A stretch of DNA of 64,000 nucleotides, from positions 1,589,279 through 1,653,278 of the forward strand of contig JAINUG010000113.1 in NCBI GenBank assembly GCA_029706075.1. The letters are read 5' to 3'. Every line of letters begins with the position of its first letter. Position 1 is the stretch's first letter. Below are positions 1 to 14,020 of the stretch, in pieces. The notes under the pieces were generated by a model. It searched no databases, was not told the DNA's origin, and saw only the letters and a program-made list of their open reading frames with translations. The translations under genes were made by a program, and so were the position numbers. Origin of the DNA: Aldrovandia affinis. Its lineage: Eukaryota; Chordata; Actinopteri; Notacanthiformes; Halosauridae.

Positions 1-175
1 TAAAGCATGTTTGTGTGTGCATGGGGGTGTGTGTGTGGGAGCACACATATGCAATATTCGTATGTGAGTAAATGTATGTGCATGCATGTACATGTTGTTT
101 GTGCACATTGTGCATGCGTGCATATGACTTGTGTGTGTATGCATGTGTTTGTGAAAATAAACTGGAGTCAGGGGT
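1..175. repeat. TG-rich alternating purine-pyrimidine tract
   Basis: This is an imperfect run of TG, TGCA and TATG units at the very start of the window. The alternating purine-pyrimidine pattern (for example GTGTGCATG, TGTGCATGCGTGCATATG) is a degenerate dinucleotide repeat that could adopt Z-DNA. No reading frame is supported. Confidence 0.6.
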
Positions 176-325
176 GATTCAGAGGCCATCTGTGAAATGA
201 GAGCCTAATTCTTTCTTCAAAAGTGCAAGTCTTGCTTCATTTGAATTGTAGCAAGTAAAGATCTAAATATAGAGAATAATTAAAGAATTAGAGCCGACAT
301 ACTTAGCCCCTTATTGCTGTGCTTC

Positions 326-326
<1 letters not shown>

Positions 327-376
<50 letters not shown>
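327..376. repeat. (TG)n microsatellite
   Basis: A perfect TG run of about 25 units. It is one of many dinucleotide arrays in the window. Confidence 0.95.
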
Positions 377-379
<3 letters not shown>

Positions 380-1688
380 TGTCTGTGTCTTCCCACACAA
401 ACCTTAAGTAAAACTAGGATACATATAACATGCTAATGCCAGATGTGTTGCTGCTTGAATGTGATCCACGCCTGAGGGACAGAAGCTGGGGGCTCCTTCC
501 CACAATGCAATGGACATACAGGAAATCTGTATAAAGAGATGAGGGACAGAGAAAGGCAACTCCTAACCTTTGGTTGTAAAGATTTTTATATCTGCAGTGT
601 GGAGAAAGCACATCGCTATAAATTATGAAGATCAATTTCAGAGCTGGGTGCTTTCTTATATGCATACAGTATTACTGTCCCATCTATGACATTAGTTAAA
701 ACCTAGAAAATATGTAATTAAATTCCTGCTGTTTGTGAACAAATCAGGAATACTTAGCCACCAAATCACATTGCTCATTGCCGAGAATGGGAGACAAATG
801 TGTTTCAATAAGAATCCTTGGAAAATTAGTCCAATCTGACTTTTGAGGATGTGAAAATGAACAGAGGTGTGCATGTTGTGATTATATATTATGACCCCTG
901 GCTATTTCCAGCTGCATAAATATGTAATTTTTCTCATTAGTAGTCGATGTGTGTTAAGCAAAGCAGTGTAAATGGGTTTGTACTGCCTTGTCCCTTAGGT
1001 TTTGGTCATTATACATGATTGATTCTTCAATGGGCGAGTCTTCTAAAGAGAGTGCTCTGCGTTGGCACATCTGGGCCCTCGCACTGGTTAAAGGACCACC
1101 TGCAATGGAACAAACTGTGTAGTAATAATATAATATAATGTGATGCACATGAACGGTACACTCCTCAGCTATGTAACGAAGGGGCTGATCCTTGAAACCT
1201 CCCTCCTTGCTTGTCTGGAGTGTTTTCACATGAAAGACCATTCGCTCCTGTATATTATCCCCCATGGTGGAGCATTAACATTACAGATGTGAAACTGCAT
1301 GCTGCACATATTAAGCAGTGTAACAGGGTGTGCACTGGCACCCTCTGCTTCATCAATGCAAAGGTTTGCCACTACAGGGAGTCGGCTATAATGGGTTGCT
1401 GGGGGAAAAAAACCCCAAAACTAAATGAATAAAAAAACGCTTGCCTGGAGATTAACGGCAGTCATTAGCAGGTCTCTCGTTAGCAAATGCCTCTCTCTCG
1501 CTCGGACACCACATCAGATGCTCTGAGCAACTACGGTGCTGGGTATTCTACACCATGCCCAGTGAATATTATTCACTTACAGTACATAGGGACAGGAAAG
1601 AAAAAATAGGTCTAATACACTTATTAATTAAAAGGAAATGTTGGATTCTTTGAAAATGCACACATACACACGCACCCTTACAGTACAT

Positions 1689-1689
<1 letters not shown>
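377..1689. other. non-coding, no gene recognised
   Basis: This AT-rich stretch has frames of at most about 100 codons (minus 954-1265, plus 1211-1432), none with a recognisable domain. I see nothing specific in it. Confidence 0.6.

Positions 1690-1739
<50 letters not shown>
1690..1739. repeat. (CA)n microsatellite
   Basis: A CA run of about 25 units with a short ACATACATACACACATG extension. The frame reading His-Thr repeats through it is an artefact of the repeat. Confidence 0.95.
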
Positions 1740-1743
<4 letters not shown>

Positions 1744-2858
1744 TACACACATGTGAGAACAGTAGTGAAGGGTGGTTAAACATTGCTTGGAATGGAAAAA
1801 CTATTGCTAAACATAACCAACCATAGCTGAGATGGGGTCCAAATGCTACAACATTAAATCTATGGAGTTAGTTTAATAATACACGGGTAGCATTAGTTGA
1901 TTCACAGTACATTTGTATTTAGTGATCTACAAGCTTAAGTTTTACACTTTATCTCACTAGAACTGTACCAAATAAAGTTAGGTCACACCCCTTTTACAAG
2001 GGAATCCCACACCTAGAATGTTTACCTGTAACATGTAAGTCTAGATCGTGAACCACAATTCTTCAAAGCTACGCAATGTTGCACACTATAACCCAGATAA
2101 GCCAACTTCTTTGTGGGCAAAATTAATTTAAACTGGACTGAGTGTAATGGCTTTCGTTCATGATTAATATTGTGGAAATTTTAAGAATTGCAGATCAGAG
2201 CTCAAACCTAATGAAGCTTATTTCCATCCAATTTTAAACAAAGCACGGAAACCATTCTCTATAATTTACATTTCAGGCCTGATGATTGTCGAAGTATTCC
2301 TCGGTCAAATCCAACAGTTTCTGAACCAAAAACATGAATTGCTCCATTATCCCACCGACCAGCACCTTCATTAATTGTGACCTTTTAATTTTTGTATCTA
2401 AATGACTGAATGAGGGGAGAAGACCAGAGAACACCTTATTAAACCCATTGATTTGACTTCTGACCTCCACTGGACTGGATCTGACCTGAATCAAATTCTG
2501 ACTCATCCAATTGATCCAATACACCCTCTAATCATGAGTTATATATAACCTTGCAACCCAAGATAATCTCTTTGAAATTTGAAGGAAAGGTTTTAAGTTC
2601 TATGTCTGGCCCGGCAGACCTAATGAAGTGCAAGGTAGATTTTTGCAGGAAACCGTTGCATGTCTGTGAGAATATTCTTTGCGGTTGCAGTATTCGGCTT
2701 CAGATGTCCAAGACAACGTGCTGCCACGTGCTCCACTGTCCACGGTCGCCACTTGTGAAAGTGTGGGGGCGAGACCTTATTCCATCATTTATTTAGATTA
2801 TGCTATTATCCTGGATCAGCTTCCCTGGCTACAGTACTACTAGCATTTGCTACGTTTG
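1740..2858. other. non-coding, no gene recognised
   Basis: AT-rich sequence. Short frames on both strands (for example minus 2273-2524, 83 codons) show no domain, no codon structure and no convincing splice context. Confidence 0.55.
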
Positions 2859-2996
2859 CATTCATACAGCAGGATATTTACTGAAACTATTAAGGTTAAG
2901 TACCTTACTCAGGAGATCAAAAGCAGAATCCTACCCGGAATTCAAACATTCAACATTCTGGTCTCACTTCCCTAAGTGCTCGACACACTACTGCAT
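2859..2996 (-). mobile_element. decayed tRNA-derived SINE, antisense
   Basis: The reverse complement aligns by eye, in order, with the SINE at 17051-17285. Shared blocks are the GGATATTTACTGAA segment, GGTTAAGTACCTTACTCAGG (in the 17-kb copy GGGTTAAGTACCTTGCTCAG) and the degraded B-box GGAATTCAAA. It has many substitutions and lacks the CTGCTAAATG tail, so it is an old copy. Confidence 0.6.
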
Positions 2997-3419
2997 TAAT
3001 GCATATGTGTTTAGCTGTATATATAGTCCTCTTTAGTATTTAATTGTGCACATGATTCAGATGTATTGGGAGGGGTAGAGGATTTATTGCCTGTCACAGG
3101 CATTTTTGAAAGGGCATGCAGCAATTTGCAAGCGCAGGGTTTCACATGGGGTGCATTTAGCATGATACCGTAAGTTAAACTGTCAAACGTGTATATTAGG
3201 GGAAGAACAAATTATTGTCTCTTTCAGCCTCAAGCAGATTGGAATTTTCAAATATGTAAGTGGTTTTAAAATACATGCACCACATATGCATGCAATCATG
3301 TATATACGGCTGATAATGACCAAAATGTAATTATTTGATATAACGTATACTACAGAATATGCCACTGGAGACAAATAAGGCTTGTGTCTGCTAACTGCAG
3401 AGGGTGGCGTCACCATCCT

Positions 3420-3640
3420 GGATGAGTTCATTACTTCACTGAGCAGTGGCTGATTGGCTTCTTTTGATTGGGCCCTGAGAGGGATTTGTTTGCCTTTTGT
3501 GCAAGCTCAGCCAGGTGCATCCGACCTTAAATGGAGCTGTGATCTGCATATGCCAACCCTGATTTTCTACACGGGGGAATGACCTGATGCCCATTTTCTT
3601 ACCTTACAACAATTTACCCAATAATTAGTGAGAACGGCAG
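3420..3640. promoter_or_regulatory. candidate cis-regulatory block
   Basis: This block has more balanced composition than its AT-rich flanks. It carries two nearby inverted CCAAT boxes (GATTGGCTTC and GATTGGGCCC, around 3450 and 3465) and an AATAATTAGTG homeodomain-type site near 3620. It has no tandem repeat, transposon signature or credible frame. A regulatory role is an inference; conservation in other fish would be the evidence. Confidence 0.25.
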
Positions 3641-4780
3641 GCCCATGCTTCAACTTTTCCTCATAATCCTGCCTGGTGGTATTGCTTATTTTAAGAATGG
3701 GTTTGTTAAGATTAACCCATTTGCAACACAATCTGATATGAAGGATGTTTTTTGAAGAAAGTTGATTATTTTATCATGTTAAGATACTTATGCATGTTCA
3801 TAGTACATGCAGTTCAAAAATAGAGCAGGGAGCATTATTTAACTTGACAGCATTTTTGCCAAATTATAGATAATAGGGATAATTTTGATTGTATTTAACT
3901 TGACACCATCCTGTTTGACTTTTTCTTTATCATATTATGTTGTTTTAGTAAGAAATATAAGTATATAAAATAGAGCCATCTTCATTGTATTGTGTTTTGG
4001 AAAATATCATTATTTAACCCATTAAGGGTTAAAAAGCTCTTCTACTTTCAAAGATTTGATCATTTATGTCCCTTGCATTTTGAGTTTATTATCTAGTATC
4101 TAGAAGTGATGTTCAGCAAATTGTAAAGAAAACAAATAAATGAATAATTCTAAATTTAATTGTCATCACTATTTTAACATTTTAATCATAATCATGATAG
4201 CTATCTGAAACACAATACGACACGTTTCATACTGTACATTAAACTGTTGTAAGATTCATATGGTGATATTACCTCCTCTAGTGATTATAATATGACAAAA
4301 TGTACTGCATTTACAGTATCAAATGAGATAAATTAGCTACGCCCACTCTTGAGAGATACACAATGAATTATTCTGATTAATGCAAACACACTGAAATATA
4401 ATCTCTCATGCCATTCAGCAGCACTAGACATACAGTTGTAAATCCGAAATGTACGTCAATGTAAAAACATAAATAAGAACACTGCATGTTACCTAATGTG
4501 TATATTTGTTTTCAAATGCATTAGTTAAATGTAATCCATCTACCTGTTCCATTACTGCACCCAATATTTGCTGCCAAGACATGAGACTACAATTAGTTAT
4601 GTCAGAATCGAGGGCAGAAGCAAATGTGTTTCATTGAAATTCCTGGAGGAAGGAGGAAAAAAAGGAATGGGTGGGATTGCGAGGACAGTGTTATCGGTAG
4701 CTGTGAATGAGAACAGTAAAACTCATCGGAGATCCATAAATCTGGCACGGCAGTAAAGGGAGCCGAGGACAAAGATGAAA
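3641..4780. other. AT-rich non-coding stretch
   Basis: Strongly AT-rich with long T and A runs. No recognisable gene, RNA or transposon; the one frame at 4568-4756 has no domain. Confidence 0.6.
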
Positions 4781-5270
4781 CTACTGCTGCATGAAAACAC
4801 AGAGGTAGAAATTGAATGAAATGGGAATTCCATGCAAATATGATTTAGTTTGAGGGGCAGTGCAGATAAAAATAAAACTGAAACAAATGGGGAGGTGGGG
4901 GGAGTATGTGGATGCCGTGAATCTTGTGTTCTCGGCATCAGCCCCAGCGGCACATTTTTTCATCGATCTGAGACACCTGTGGAAGGAATCACTCCCCTCG
5001 CTTCTATTTTTAAAGCACATTACCTTAAATGTGACATGTACGGCAAAGTAATCTATCTTACTGATAGAGTCCTTTACACACCCAAAAGAACTCGGCAGGA
5101 CCTGAAATTCAGGAGATTCACGTAGGCTGGTAATCTCCACGAAGTCATCAGTGAAATTTCGGTCATCAATCAATGCAGAACAAGTCCGAATACACTGGTA
5201 ACAGCTCGCCATTGATGAATGTGAAATCCAGATGTCATTGGTTCGTCATTGACGTGGGAAGAATATGAAT
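4781..5270. promoter_or_regulatory. candidate cis-regulatory block with octamer site
   Basis: Contains a perfect octamer ATGCAAAT at 4832-4839 and an ATCAATCAATG cluster (about 5165). There is a CATTGGTTCGTCATTGACG segment near 5237. Overlapping frames of up to 143 codons on the minus strand lack domains. The motif density suggests an enhancer, but this is inference only. Confidence 0.25.
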
Positions 5271-5649
5271 ATGTGGAGTCAGATGTGGAGAGCAGAACAT
5301 AGACGGTGGGGGGGGGAGGATGATTGCATCACATTCTGAGGAGATTTTTGTTCACATGACTCAATAATTTAATTGAGGACAGTGTTTTGAGCAAAATGTC
5401 AAGATTACCTTGGGCCTTAATACAAAGTAGCTATAGTTTGCGTCACAATTATCTGACATCTATTATCTTTATAACTCTAATTATAAAAAAATATATATTT
5501 ATCTCCCCAACATAGCCAGTAAATATCAGCAACGGAATTCCAAGGGATGAACTGCACCCTGCACAAATAATGTAAATGGAAACAAAAAGTAAACTAAATT
5601 TATAAATATACATTCTAAATAATAAAAAAGTAATCTCTTGACTCATGAG

Positions 5650-5830
5650 TGACTCCATTGGGTAAGATGCTCACCACGAGCACAACCTGGGCATTTTATT
5701 CGTGGATTTGAGCCTTGGGCTCAGCTATGTCACCAGCCGACGATGATTGGGATTCCAAAGTGGCGGAACACAATTGGCCTCCTTCCACCAGGGGCAGGGT
5801 GGGTTGAAGTTGGCCACGTTTCCTGTTAAA
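5650..5830 (+). mobile_element. possible tRNA-derived SINE
   Basis: A possible A-box (TGACTCCATTGGGTAAGATG) is followed about 50 bp later by a degraded B-box (GGATTTGAGCCTTGG). Then comes a GGCGGAACACAATTGGCC segment that resembles the body of the SINEs at 14 kb and 61.6 kb (GGCGGCAATTGGCTGTC). No clear target duplication or tail was seen. It could be a diverged relative of that family. Confidence 0.35.
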
Positions 5831-6639
5831 GCTACAAGCTCCTCCCAACATGCCAGGTGCCCACAGGCTGCCAGCTGTCACCAGTGAGAGATATGCCTCT
5901 CTTCTGATCTATGCTAGCTCTCTCCTGTAGTACTGTGTGGACTGCAGGGTTGTATAGGGTGTGAAAAGAGTGTATGTGCTCCATCTGCATTGCTCCTGCT
6001 TTGCACGTGCAGGTGGCATTGTGGTAACTACAGAGACACAAGTGGTGATGGAAATCTGGGGACAAAAAATGGGGACAAAATCGAAAAGGAATTGAGGATC
6101 TTAGTGGATCTTAAAGACCATGGGAGTCTGAATCATTGCGTTAGCAGCCCAGCATCAAAGCACACCAATCAATATTGAATGCTTTCCTGGTTGACTGAAA
6201 CATCAATATTTGAGGTTGTGTCCCATGTCTTTATGAAAAAACAGAAAAATACTATTTCAGACCTGCCAGCATATGAAGGTATTTTGCATACCAGGCCAAC
6301 ACACGTGGGTATTTTGAGGTCAAAGTACATGGGTACGCAGGTATCACTTTCAACTACACAAATATGAGGCTTCAGTTAAAACATAGCATACAGAAGTCAT
6401 TATATTTGGGCCTGTGATTTCAAATATTGAATGATTTTAAAGAATCAAACTCTGTGCGCAACCCCCCAGCCACTCAAAAGATACTCATAAGGATTTCCCA
6501 ATCTTGGGAATTCAAGAATATCAATAATAGTGTATGAATGAATGATTAGGTTTCAGGTACTTCTACAGTGGAATATATGGAGAGGCATAATCCTTACCGA
6601 TACAGCACCGAGTTCTGTCCCTTTTCAGGGTCTCTCACA

Positions 6640-7285
6640 AAAATAACTACAATGACTCTCAGTCCACACAAACATTGACTTCAATACCCTCTGGCCTCAT
6701 TAAACACACAGAATTCAGAAACAACTTCACACCGCCACACAATAATGCCCCAAATGTGTTAATAACGCCCAGGGTTATTTAGATTTTCCTTCTTATCTTC
6801 TGCTTATTCTTCTCCTTCTTACTTTTCCTGCTGATTACATCATCAAAGATAACACCATCTGTTCATAGTTGCCAATTGCAGGGCACGTAGGCAAAAAAGT
6901 TATTTTTTCACATAAAACTATCAGTGTTGCCAAACTAGGGTATATTCCCCCAAAAGCAAGTGTTTTGAAAAATGAATGGGGTAAGTTTCAAAGCAAAACT
7001 GTCTGTTCACCATTTTAAACAACAATTTGTTATCAAACGCGCCATTAAAAAACTCTTGTTGCTGATGTACTGCTTTTAAATAACCAGATGGAATCATAAT
7101 TTCTTCGTCTGTGTGGCCGTCTGCCCAATTTAAAAATGACAATTCACCAATGGCATAAAAACCGCTGATGAAAAACCAGATGAATTGCTTTTAAAAAATG
7201 ATATCTTGAACATATTCAATTGCTTTATTCATTTGGTGAAAGCCATGCGTGATACACTGAATAGTGAAAATAAATATATGAAATA
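6640..7285 (+). repeat. unclassified dispersed repeat, short form
   Basis: Two consecutive segments of this region recur in the same order and orientation at 35431-36990. Segment A (6640 to about 7000) shares ATAACTACAATG, AACACACAGAATTCA, CACCATCTGTTCATAGTT and TTGCCAAACT with the second copy. Segment B (about 7004-7285) shares GGAATCATAATTT, ACAATTCACCAATG and TTTGGTGAAAGCCATGC. Here A and B are directly joined; in the other copy about 880 bp lie between them. No terminal inverted repeats or coding capacity were seen. Confidence 0.7.
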
Positions 7286-8044
7286 AAAGATTTGGTATGC
7301 AGCCCGGTTTTTGTATTTTACAGATGCATAAGAGTATATGATTTGTATGTGAGTAAGTGTTTGTTTTAGGTTGATATGTAATATATTCATATATTTATTA
7401 TAATAATAATTTACAATGACAAAATTTCCACATTATGAATGCACATTTAGTAGAGCTGTTAGCAGCTTTGCAGAAAAGTATTTTTTTCCTTATATTGACA
7501 TGTTACACAACCCAACATGTCAAACGATGATGACGTAGATGACACCAAAAATTGCCGCCTGGTCTACGATCTACTGTACGTTGGTATTAGTATGGATGTT
7601 GCCCTCGCTCTGACAGAGGGCGCTAGAGAGAGAGGTAGAAGCCCTTATGAGTTTCAAATAAATTCCCTGCTCTCCCGTTTATCGCACTGCTGTTCAACAC
7701 TGGTGACACTTTAATACAGTGTGCCAATCAAAGTGCCATACAATGGGACTCTTATCAGAATCATTTAGGGGAACAGACGACACACAATCCTGAGGTCTGC
7801 TGTGCACTGAACTCCTAAACATTACTGGCAGCATAGGAATGGTGGAATTTAAGGGGCTTAATAGGCCAATATAGTAGTACTGTAGTACGGTAGATGAGGA
7901 AAATATTACATTTAAAAAAATATTATATAATTATTACATTTTGGAATAATTATGGATTCGCTTACCTGAGGCCTTTGTGACCTACCTAGTTTATATTTAG
8001 AGTATAGCATGGTATTAATTTGAGCAATTCAGTCGTTTCAAGTT
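7286..8044. other. non-coding with one small unassigned frame
   Basis: AT-rich sequence holding one frame at plus 7517-7714 (65 codons) that begins MSNDDDVDDTKNCRLVYDLL and is unusually balanced in composition. I recognise no family. It has no splice or promoter context and is most likely a chance frame. Confidence 0.3.
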
Positions 8045-8110
8045 TCAAAATTCAAGTACCTTGCTCAAGGGTACAACAGCAGGGCCCTATCCAAGATTCC
8101 AATGACCTAT
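8045..8110 (-). mobile_element. SINE fragment, antisense
   Basis: AAGTACCTTGCTCAAGGGT followed by ACAACAGCAGGGCC is the reverse complement of the middle segment of the 17-kb SINE family (CTGAGCAAGGTACTTAACCC). Only this piece is left; head and tail are missing. Confidence 0.5.
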
Positions 8111-10019
8111 TTAAAAACCTGTCAAGATCTATAACCCCAAACCTCCTTTGAAACAATATCTTTAAAAGGATGACTCAAGAACGCACCAAACTGTAAGTGC
8201 AAGGAGTGTGTGGGGCGCATCCAGTGTGTGCCAGTACAGAAATACCGGACCCTTGCTTGAAGCAGTACCTTTGCTTCTGGAAGATTGCGTTAATTGAGGG
8301 GCTCCTCTGTGTCTCTAACGATCTTCAGAGAAGCAGTGCTAATTTGAGCCTGTCAAAAAGATGCCATAGAAGACAGACCTGGCTCGACCCCGCCTCAGTT
8401 TTTCTCCCACTTCTGTCTAATTAGATCAACAGTTTCAACAGTCCTATAGCAGGAATCGTGTCGATTTAAACTTTTCTTGACATGTGCTTTGTGTTGTCCT
8501 CATTATAAATCAAGTGAAGTCTTTCATATATCACAAACCCTGCGGTTCATTAGCATTCTCAAATACCTACTAGTAGCATACATACTGTACCTTTTAGATG
8601 TTGAATCTTTCTGTAATGAACATCAGTGCTATAGGCACGTGCTTATATATTTGATGCATGATTAATCACCAAAAAATGCATCAAATGGCATGGCAGTATC
8701 TAACAAATCAAAACTTCAGTTATGTTTGCACAAGGAGGTAACCTTGTGGATCTACTGTTGTTATATTTTGTGTATTATCATGTAATTATAACTTATTTAA
8801 TTGTATTTACTATATGTAGTTTACTGTCATTCTACTTTCCTCAATCCATCTGAGCCACCATGCTTTTGTTATGATTCCTCAACCAACCAGAGAGATTGTG
8901 TATAACAACCTCAGATCTTAAAAGACTCGAGACTATGACATTGTTTTTGAGTTATCTCAAAATACATATTACATTTTCCATTCGGCTTCTGTGACAATAA
9001 AAAAATGCCAATGCAAGGCTGAATTAATTATTTTATGCAGGACAAAGGATGTTTCTACTGCAGTGGTTTTGTATTACAACACATGCACTATGTGCATGTG
9101 GGTTTAACTGCTAAAGAGTAAACACATTAAGTCCCCAAACAGTTCACGAGCCAGATCTGTAACGAGTAAGTGCTAAAATAAACAGAAACACGGCACGTCG
9201 TGGTTTTACATGTTTAGTTTTTTTATGTTTAACATTTTCATTGTGGACATGTGCATGACACTGCAAATAAAGTGCTTTCTGTAACACAAAGAGAATTAAT
9301 ACGGTGGCTGTGAACATTAAGTGAGTTGTAGCAGCAGCCTTTTTGGTCATGTTTATTTTTCTACACTGTAGGTTTTAATTGTTGTTATATGCTGCATGTG
9401 GTAGAGACATCTGGATAGAATTGTCTTTTGAGGATTTCAGCAATCAAAGGTAGTCATGGGATGGTAAAATAAATAAACGAATTCCCACGCCCATACTTTT
9501 GCTAAATTTAAATCCTTTGAAAGGGCATGGTAACCACAGTAGACTTTAATATAGAAAAAAAATAATTCTAGCTTAATCCATTTTTAGACTTGGTAATAAT
9601 GCAGGTTAAATCACAGAAATGACAAGTAGTCCAGAACCTGTATTAACAGGACAGAGATACAAGCAAATTTCATAAAGAATTCCCCAGAAAAATAGATTTG
9701 GAGCCCATGTAAAATTTAATGGCATATTCTCTGCTGTTTCATTGCACCTCTAATTCTCTGGGGTTTTAAGACATTTCGTTCTTTTGCCCTCCCCCATCAC
9801 CAATGTAATATCACCTTGCTTCTCTACAGAATTCTGCGACTGAAATCCAATCAGCTTCATCTGACATTTAAATTTAGTCACAGGAGGAACTGGTTTAGTG
9901 GAGAAAGAGGGGGAGAAAGAGGGAAGACGGCTTTGCGACTACCCTGCGTTTTTTTTCCCATTACGCCGCTAAAACTTGCTGGACATGCTGTGGCAGGGTG
10001 TGCAGAATTTGACTTGTCT
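8111..10019. other. non-coding, no gene recognised
   Basis: AT-rich sequence. The frames present (for example plus 8197-8424, minus 9144-9350) have no domain. Nothing specific is visible. Confidence 0.55.
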
Positions 10020-10260
10020 CTCCTGTCGGTCTGACAAGGCCCCTAATGAAAACCCTCATTCTGATTGACTGGCTGACATGCCGACCTTGCGTATAATTAC
10101 GCCTTAAATAATAAATAGCCATGCTTACTTTCTCATAGTCTGCTTGCAGTAAAGAGCAGGCAGCTGAAAAAGAGCGTTGTATGTTTTTTTTACCGAGTGG
10201 CCTATGATTGGCTGGCAGGCTCATTTACCTGCTCTCAGAGACTGCCACCTCATTCCCAAT
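10020..10260. promoter_or_regulatory. candidate cis-regulatory block
   Basis: Balanced composition with clustered motifs: TCTGATTGACTGGCTGACATG, GTATAATTACGCC, TAAATAATAAATAGCCATG and CCTATGATTGGCTGGCAGG with an inverted CCAAT box. There is no repeat signature and no credible coding frame. Enhancer function is inferred from motif density alone. Confidence 0.25.
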
Positions 10261-10870
10261 AAATAACTAATATCCAGACACTGTGAAACTCGAAGACAGC
10301 TAATATAACCAGGCAGGTTGACAGGGAATATTACTCACAGTTATGCTGGAAAGAAGGTAGTACCCAAACACCATGCATGCATTGCCTACTTTACATTATA
10401 CCAACCGATTGTATGCCTTGTGTGACTCGAGGACTTTTGGCTGCTCTTTTAGCTTTAGTTTGTTGTGAAGCTATGTTTGGACAGGAAAAAATACCCTATT
10501 AAAATTGTCCCTTTTCTGTGTCCACCCTAGCGTGAGACTTTCCGGGGCCTACCTCATGCTCTCGCTTCACTGGGAATTGATCAGTGTGTGAGGCCCAACC
10601 TCACCATCTGGGCTCAAATAATCCTATCAGCTCACGCGTCTCTGAGGAGGAAGTTCATTGGACTTGGGAGAACAAACCCTTTCCTGAAAAGGCCATATAG
10701 GTAAAGACAACATGGGTGGGTGTGTGTGTGTGTGTCTGAAGATGGAATTTTTTTTTTATAATGCTGAAGAACCAGCTCAAGTGATTTGAATCATTGATTG
10801 TGGAGGCCACAGACTTGTAGAAAATACATTTAACTTTCAAGCCACTTACTAATCTTACAAATTGCTAAGA

Positions 10871-11018
10871 GTTTAATAAAATTCCTAAATTTGGTCTGTA
10901 TACCAAATTATTGATATGAAAATGAGTTACAACTAAACTTTCATAAATATATTTCACAGAAACTAAACAAGGACTGTTCCAAAGCAATGCTTCCATTTTT
11001 TCCTACATTTGTTCAAGT
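10871..11018 (+). repeat. dispersed repeat C, copy 1
   Basis: Matches 37546-37690 in the same orientation. Shared blocks are TACCAAATTATTGATAT, AACTAAACT, ATATATTTCACA and CTAAAGCAATG (here CCAAAGCAATG), then TTCCTACATT. No protein coding or terminal repeats were detected, so the family is unassigned. Confidence 0.65.
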
Positions 11019-12787
<1,769 letters not shown>

Positions 12788-12899
12788 CATTTGGTGAAAT
12801 ATGGCTTGAAATTAAGTGTAGCCTCTATAGTCCTCAAAAGGCATACTCTCTGCAGGCCAAAAAAAAACTATTACACTTTGTAAAAAAGGAGCGTCTGGC

Positions 12900-13031
12900 G
12901 AGGGATATAACACCAGTCTCGCTGACTCCAGAGAGCTGACATCACCGGAGCAGACCAGACTCACGGTGTGCATAGCGTTTTAGCAAACTAGCACACTGAC
13001 CAGGTGAACCTCCACAGAGAGGAGCTGGAAG
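12900..13031 (+). ncRNA. candidate non-coding first exon with strong splice donor
   Basis: Downstream of the GA tract the sequence becomes GC-richer. It carries a weak TATA-like GGATATAACACC (about 12903) and ends in GGAAG followed by GTGAGTCC, a near-consensus vertebrate 5' splice site whose GT is at 13032-13033. The exon body has no convincing open frame, so a 5' UTR or lncRNA exon is the most it could be. No acceptor partner can be assigned inside the window. This is inference from splice-site and composition signals only. Confidence 0.22.
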
Positions 13032-13039
13032 GTGAGTCC

Positions 13040-14020
13040 GTGCGCCTCAGATCTCCATACCGCCGCTGCTTATTCACATGCGGGCATGCCTGTTCATTCA
13101 TTCTCTCACCCATTCAGGGCTCTCTAACTAGGTCAGCCTCCATCCATTAATGACATTAAAAATAAATCACATGGACAGGGGGTTCTTGCAATGTCCTTTC
13201 TCTGAGCTCATTTGTTTTTAGTTTTCACACATTTATTTTTTTTCCCACAAAGGAAACTTTACAACACAGAATTCTACCATTGCTCTTGCTTGCCACAGAT
13301 TTCCCAGGTGGCTTTGCAACACCTGTTGTGGTCAGAGTCATAATATAATTTTATTCTTCATTGTAAATCGTTTTTTTGAGTGTTTAATGGAACATAGGCA
13401 AATATACTGTAATTACATATCAATATAACTTGTTGAAAAAAGACTTAAGTCTGAAAATAAAATGTCCTTCCATAAAACAAAACCATTTCAATTAATTCAG
13501 CCTTAAAATCGGTTTACTCACTGACCATTACAGGATTATCTGCAAACTTAAATCTGTTCCTTCGCCAAATGTGGTATTTGAACTAACGTATTACAACGTG
13601 TGCAATATGCATTTGTATGGTACAATGAAAGAGCTTTTGATATGGAATTACTGACCCTGTAAGGTTAAACATCAAATTCAAGTCTTGTCATCAGGAAGAC
13701 ATGCAAATATAAATATGTGTGCCAGGTATCTGCAAGCATGTGCATAATGTATGGTTGATTCAGTTTTCGTTCATGCTTAGTATCTATTCTGAGCAATATA
13801 TTATTTGTGAAGCAGACATATAATTGACCCATTTCATATAGATGGGTTGGTTAACTGAGGCTTTTCGGTTCAGTTACAGAAGCAGTTTATCTCACTAAAC
13901 ATGTTTTGTATTATATTCATTGTATGCTGAAAGATGTCCTGTTGTATATTAATTTATGTATTCAGCTTTCATACTTTGAACCGTGTGATATACTGTGTAT
14001 GCATATATATTATTTTTTTT
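13040..14020. other. AT-rich non-coding stretch
   Basis: AT-rich sequence without repeat signature or supported frame. Confidence 0.55.
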
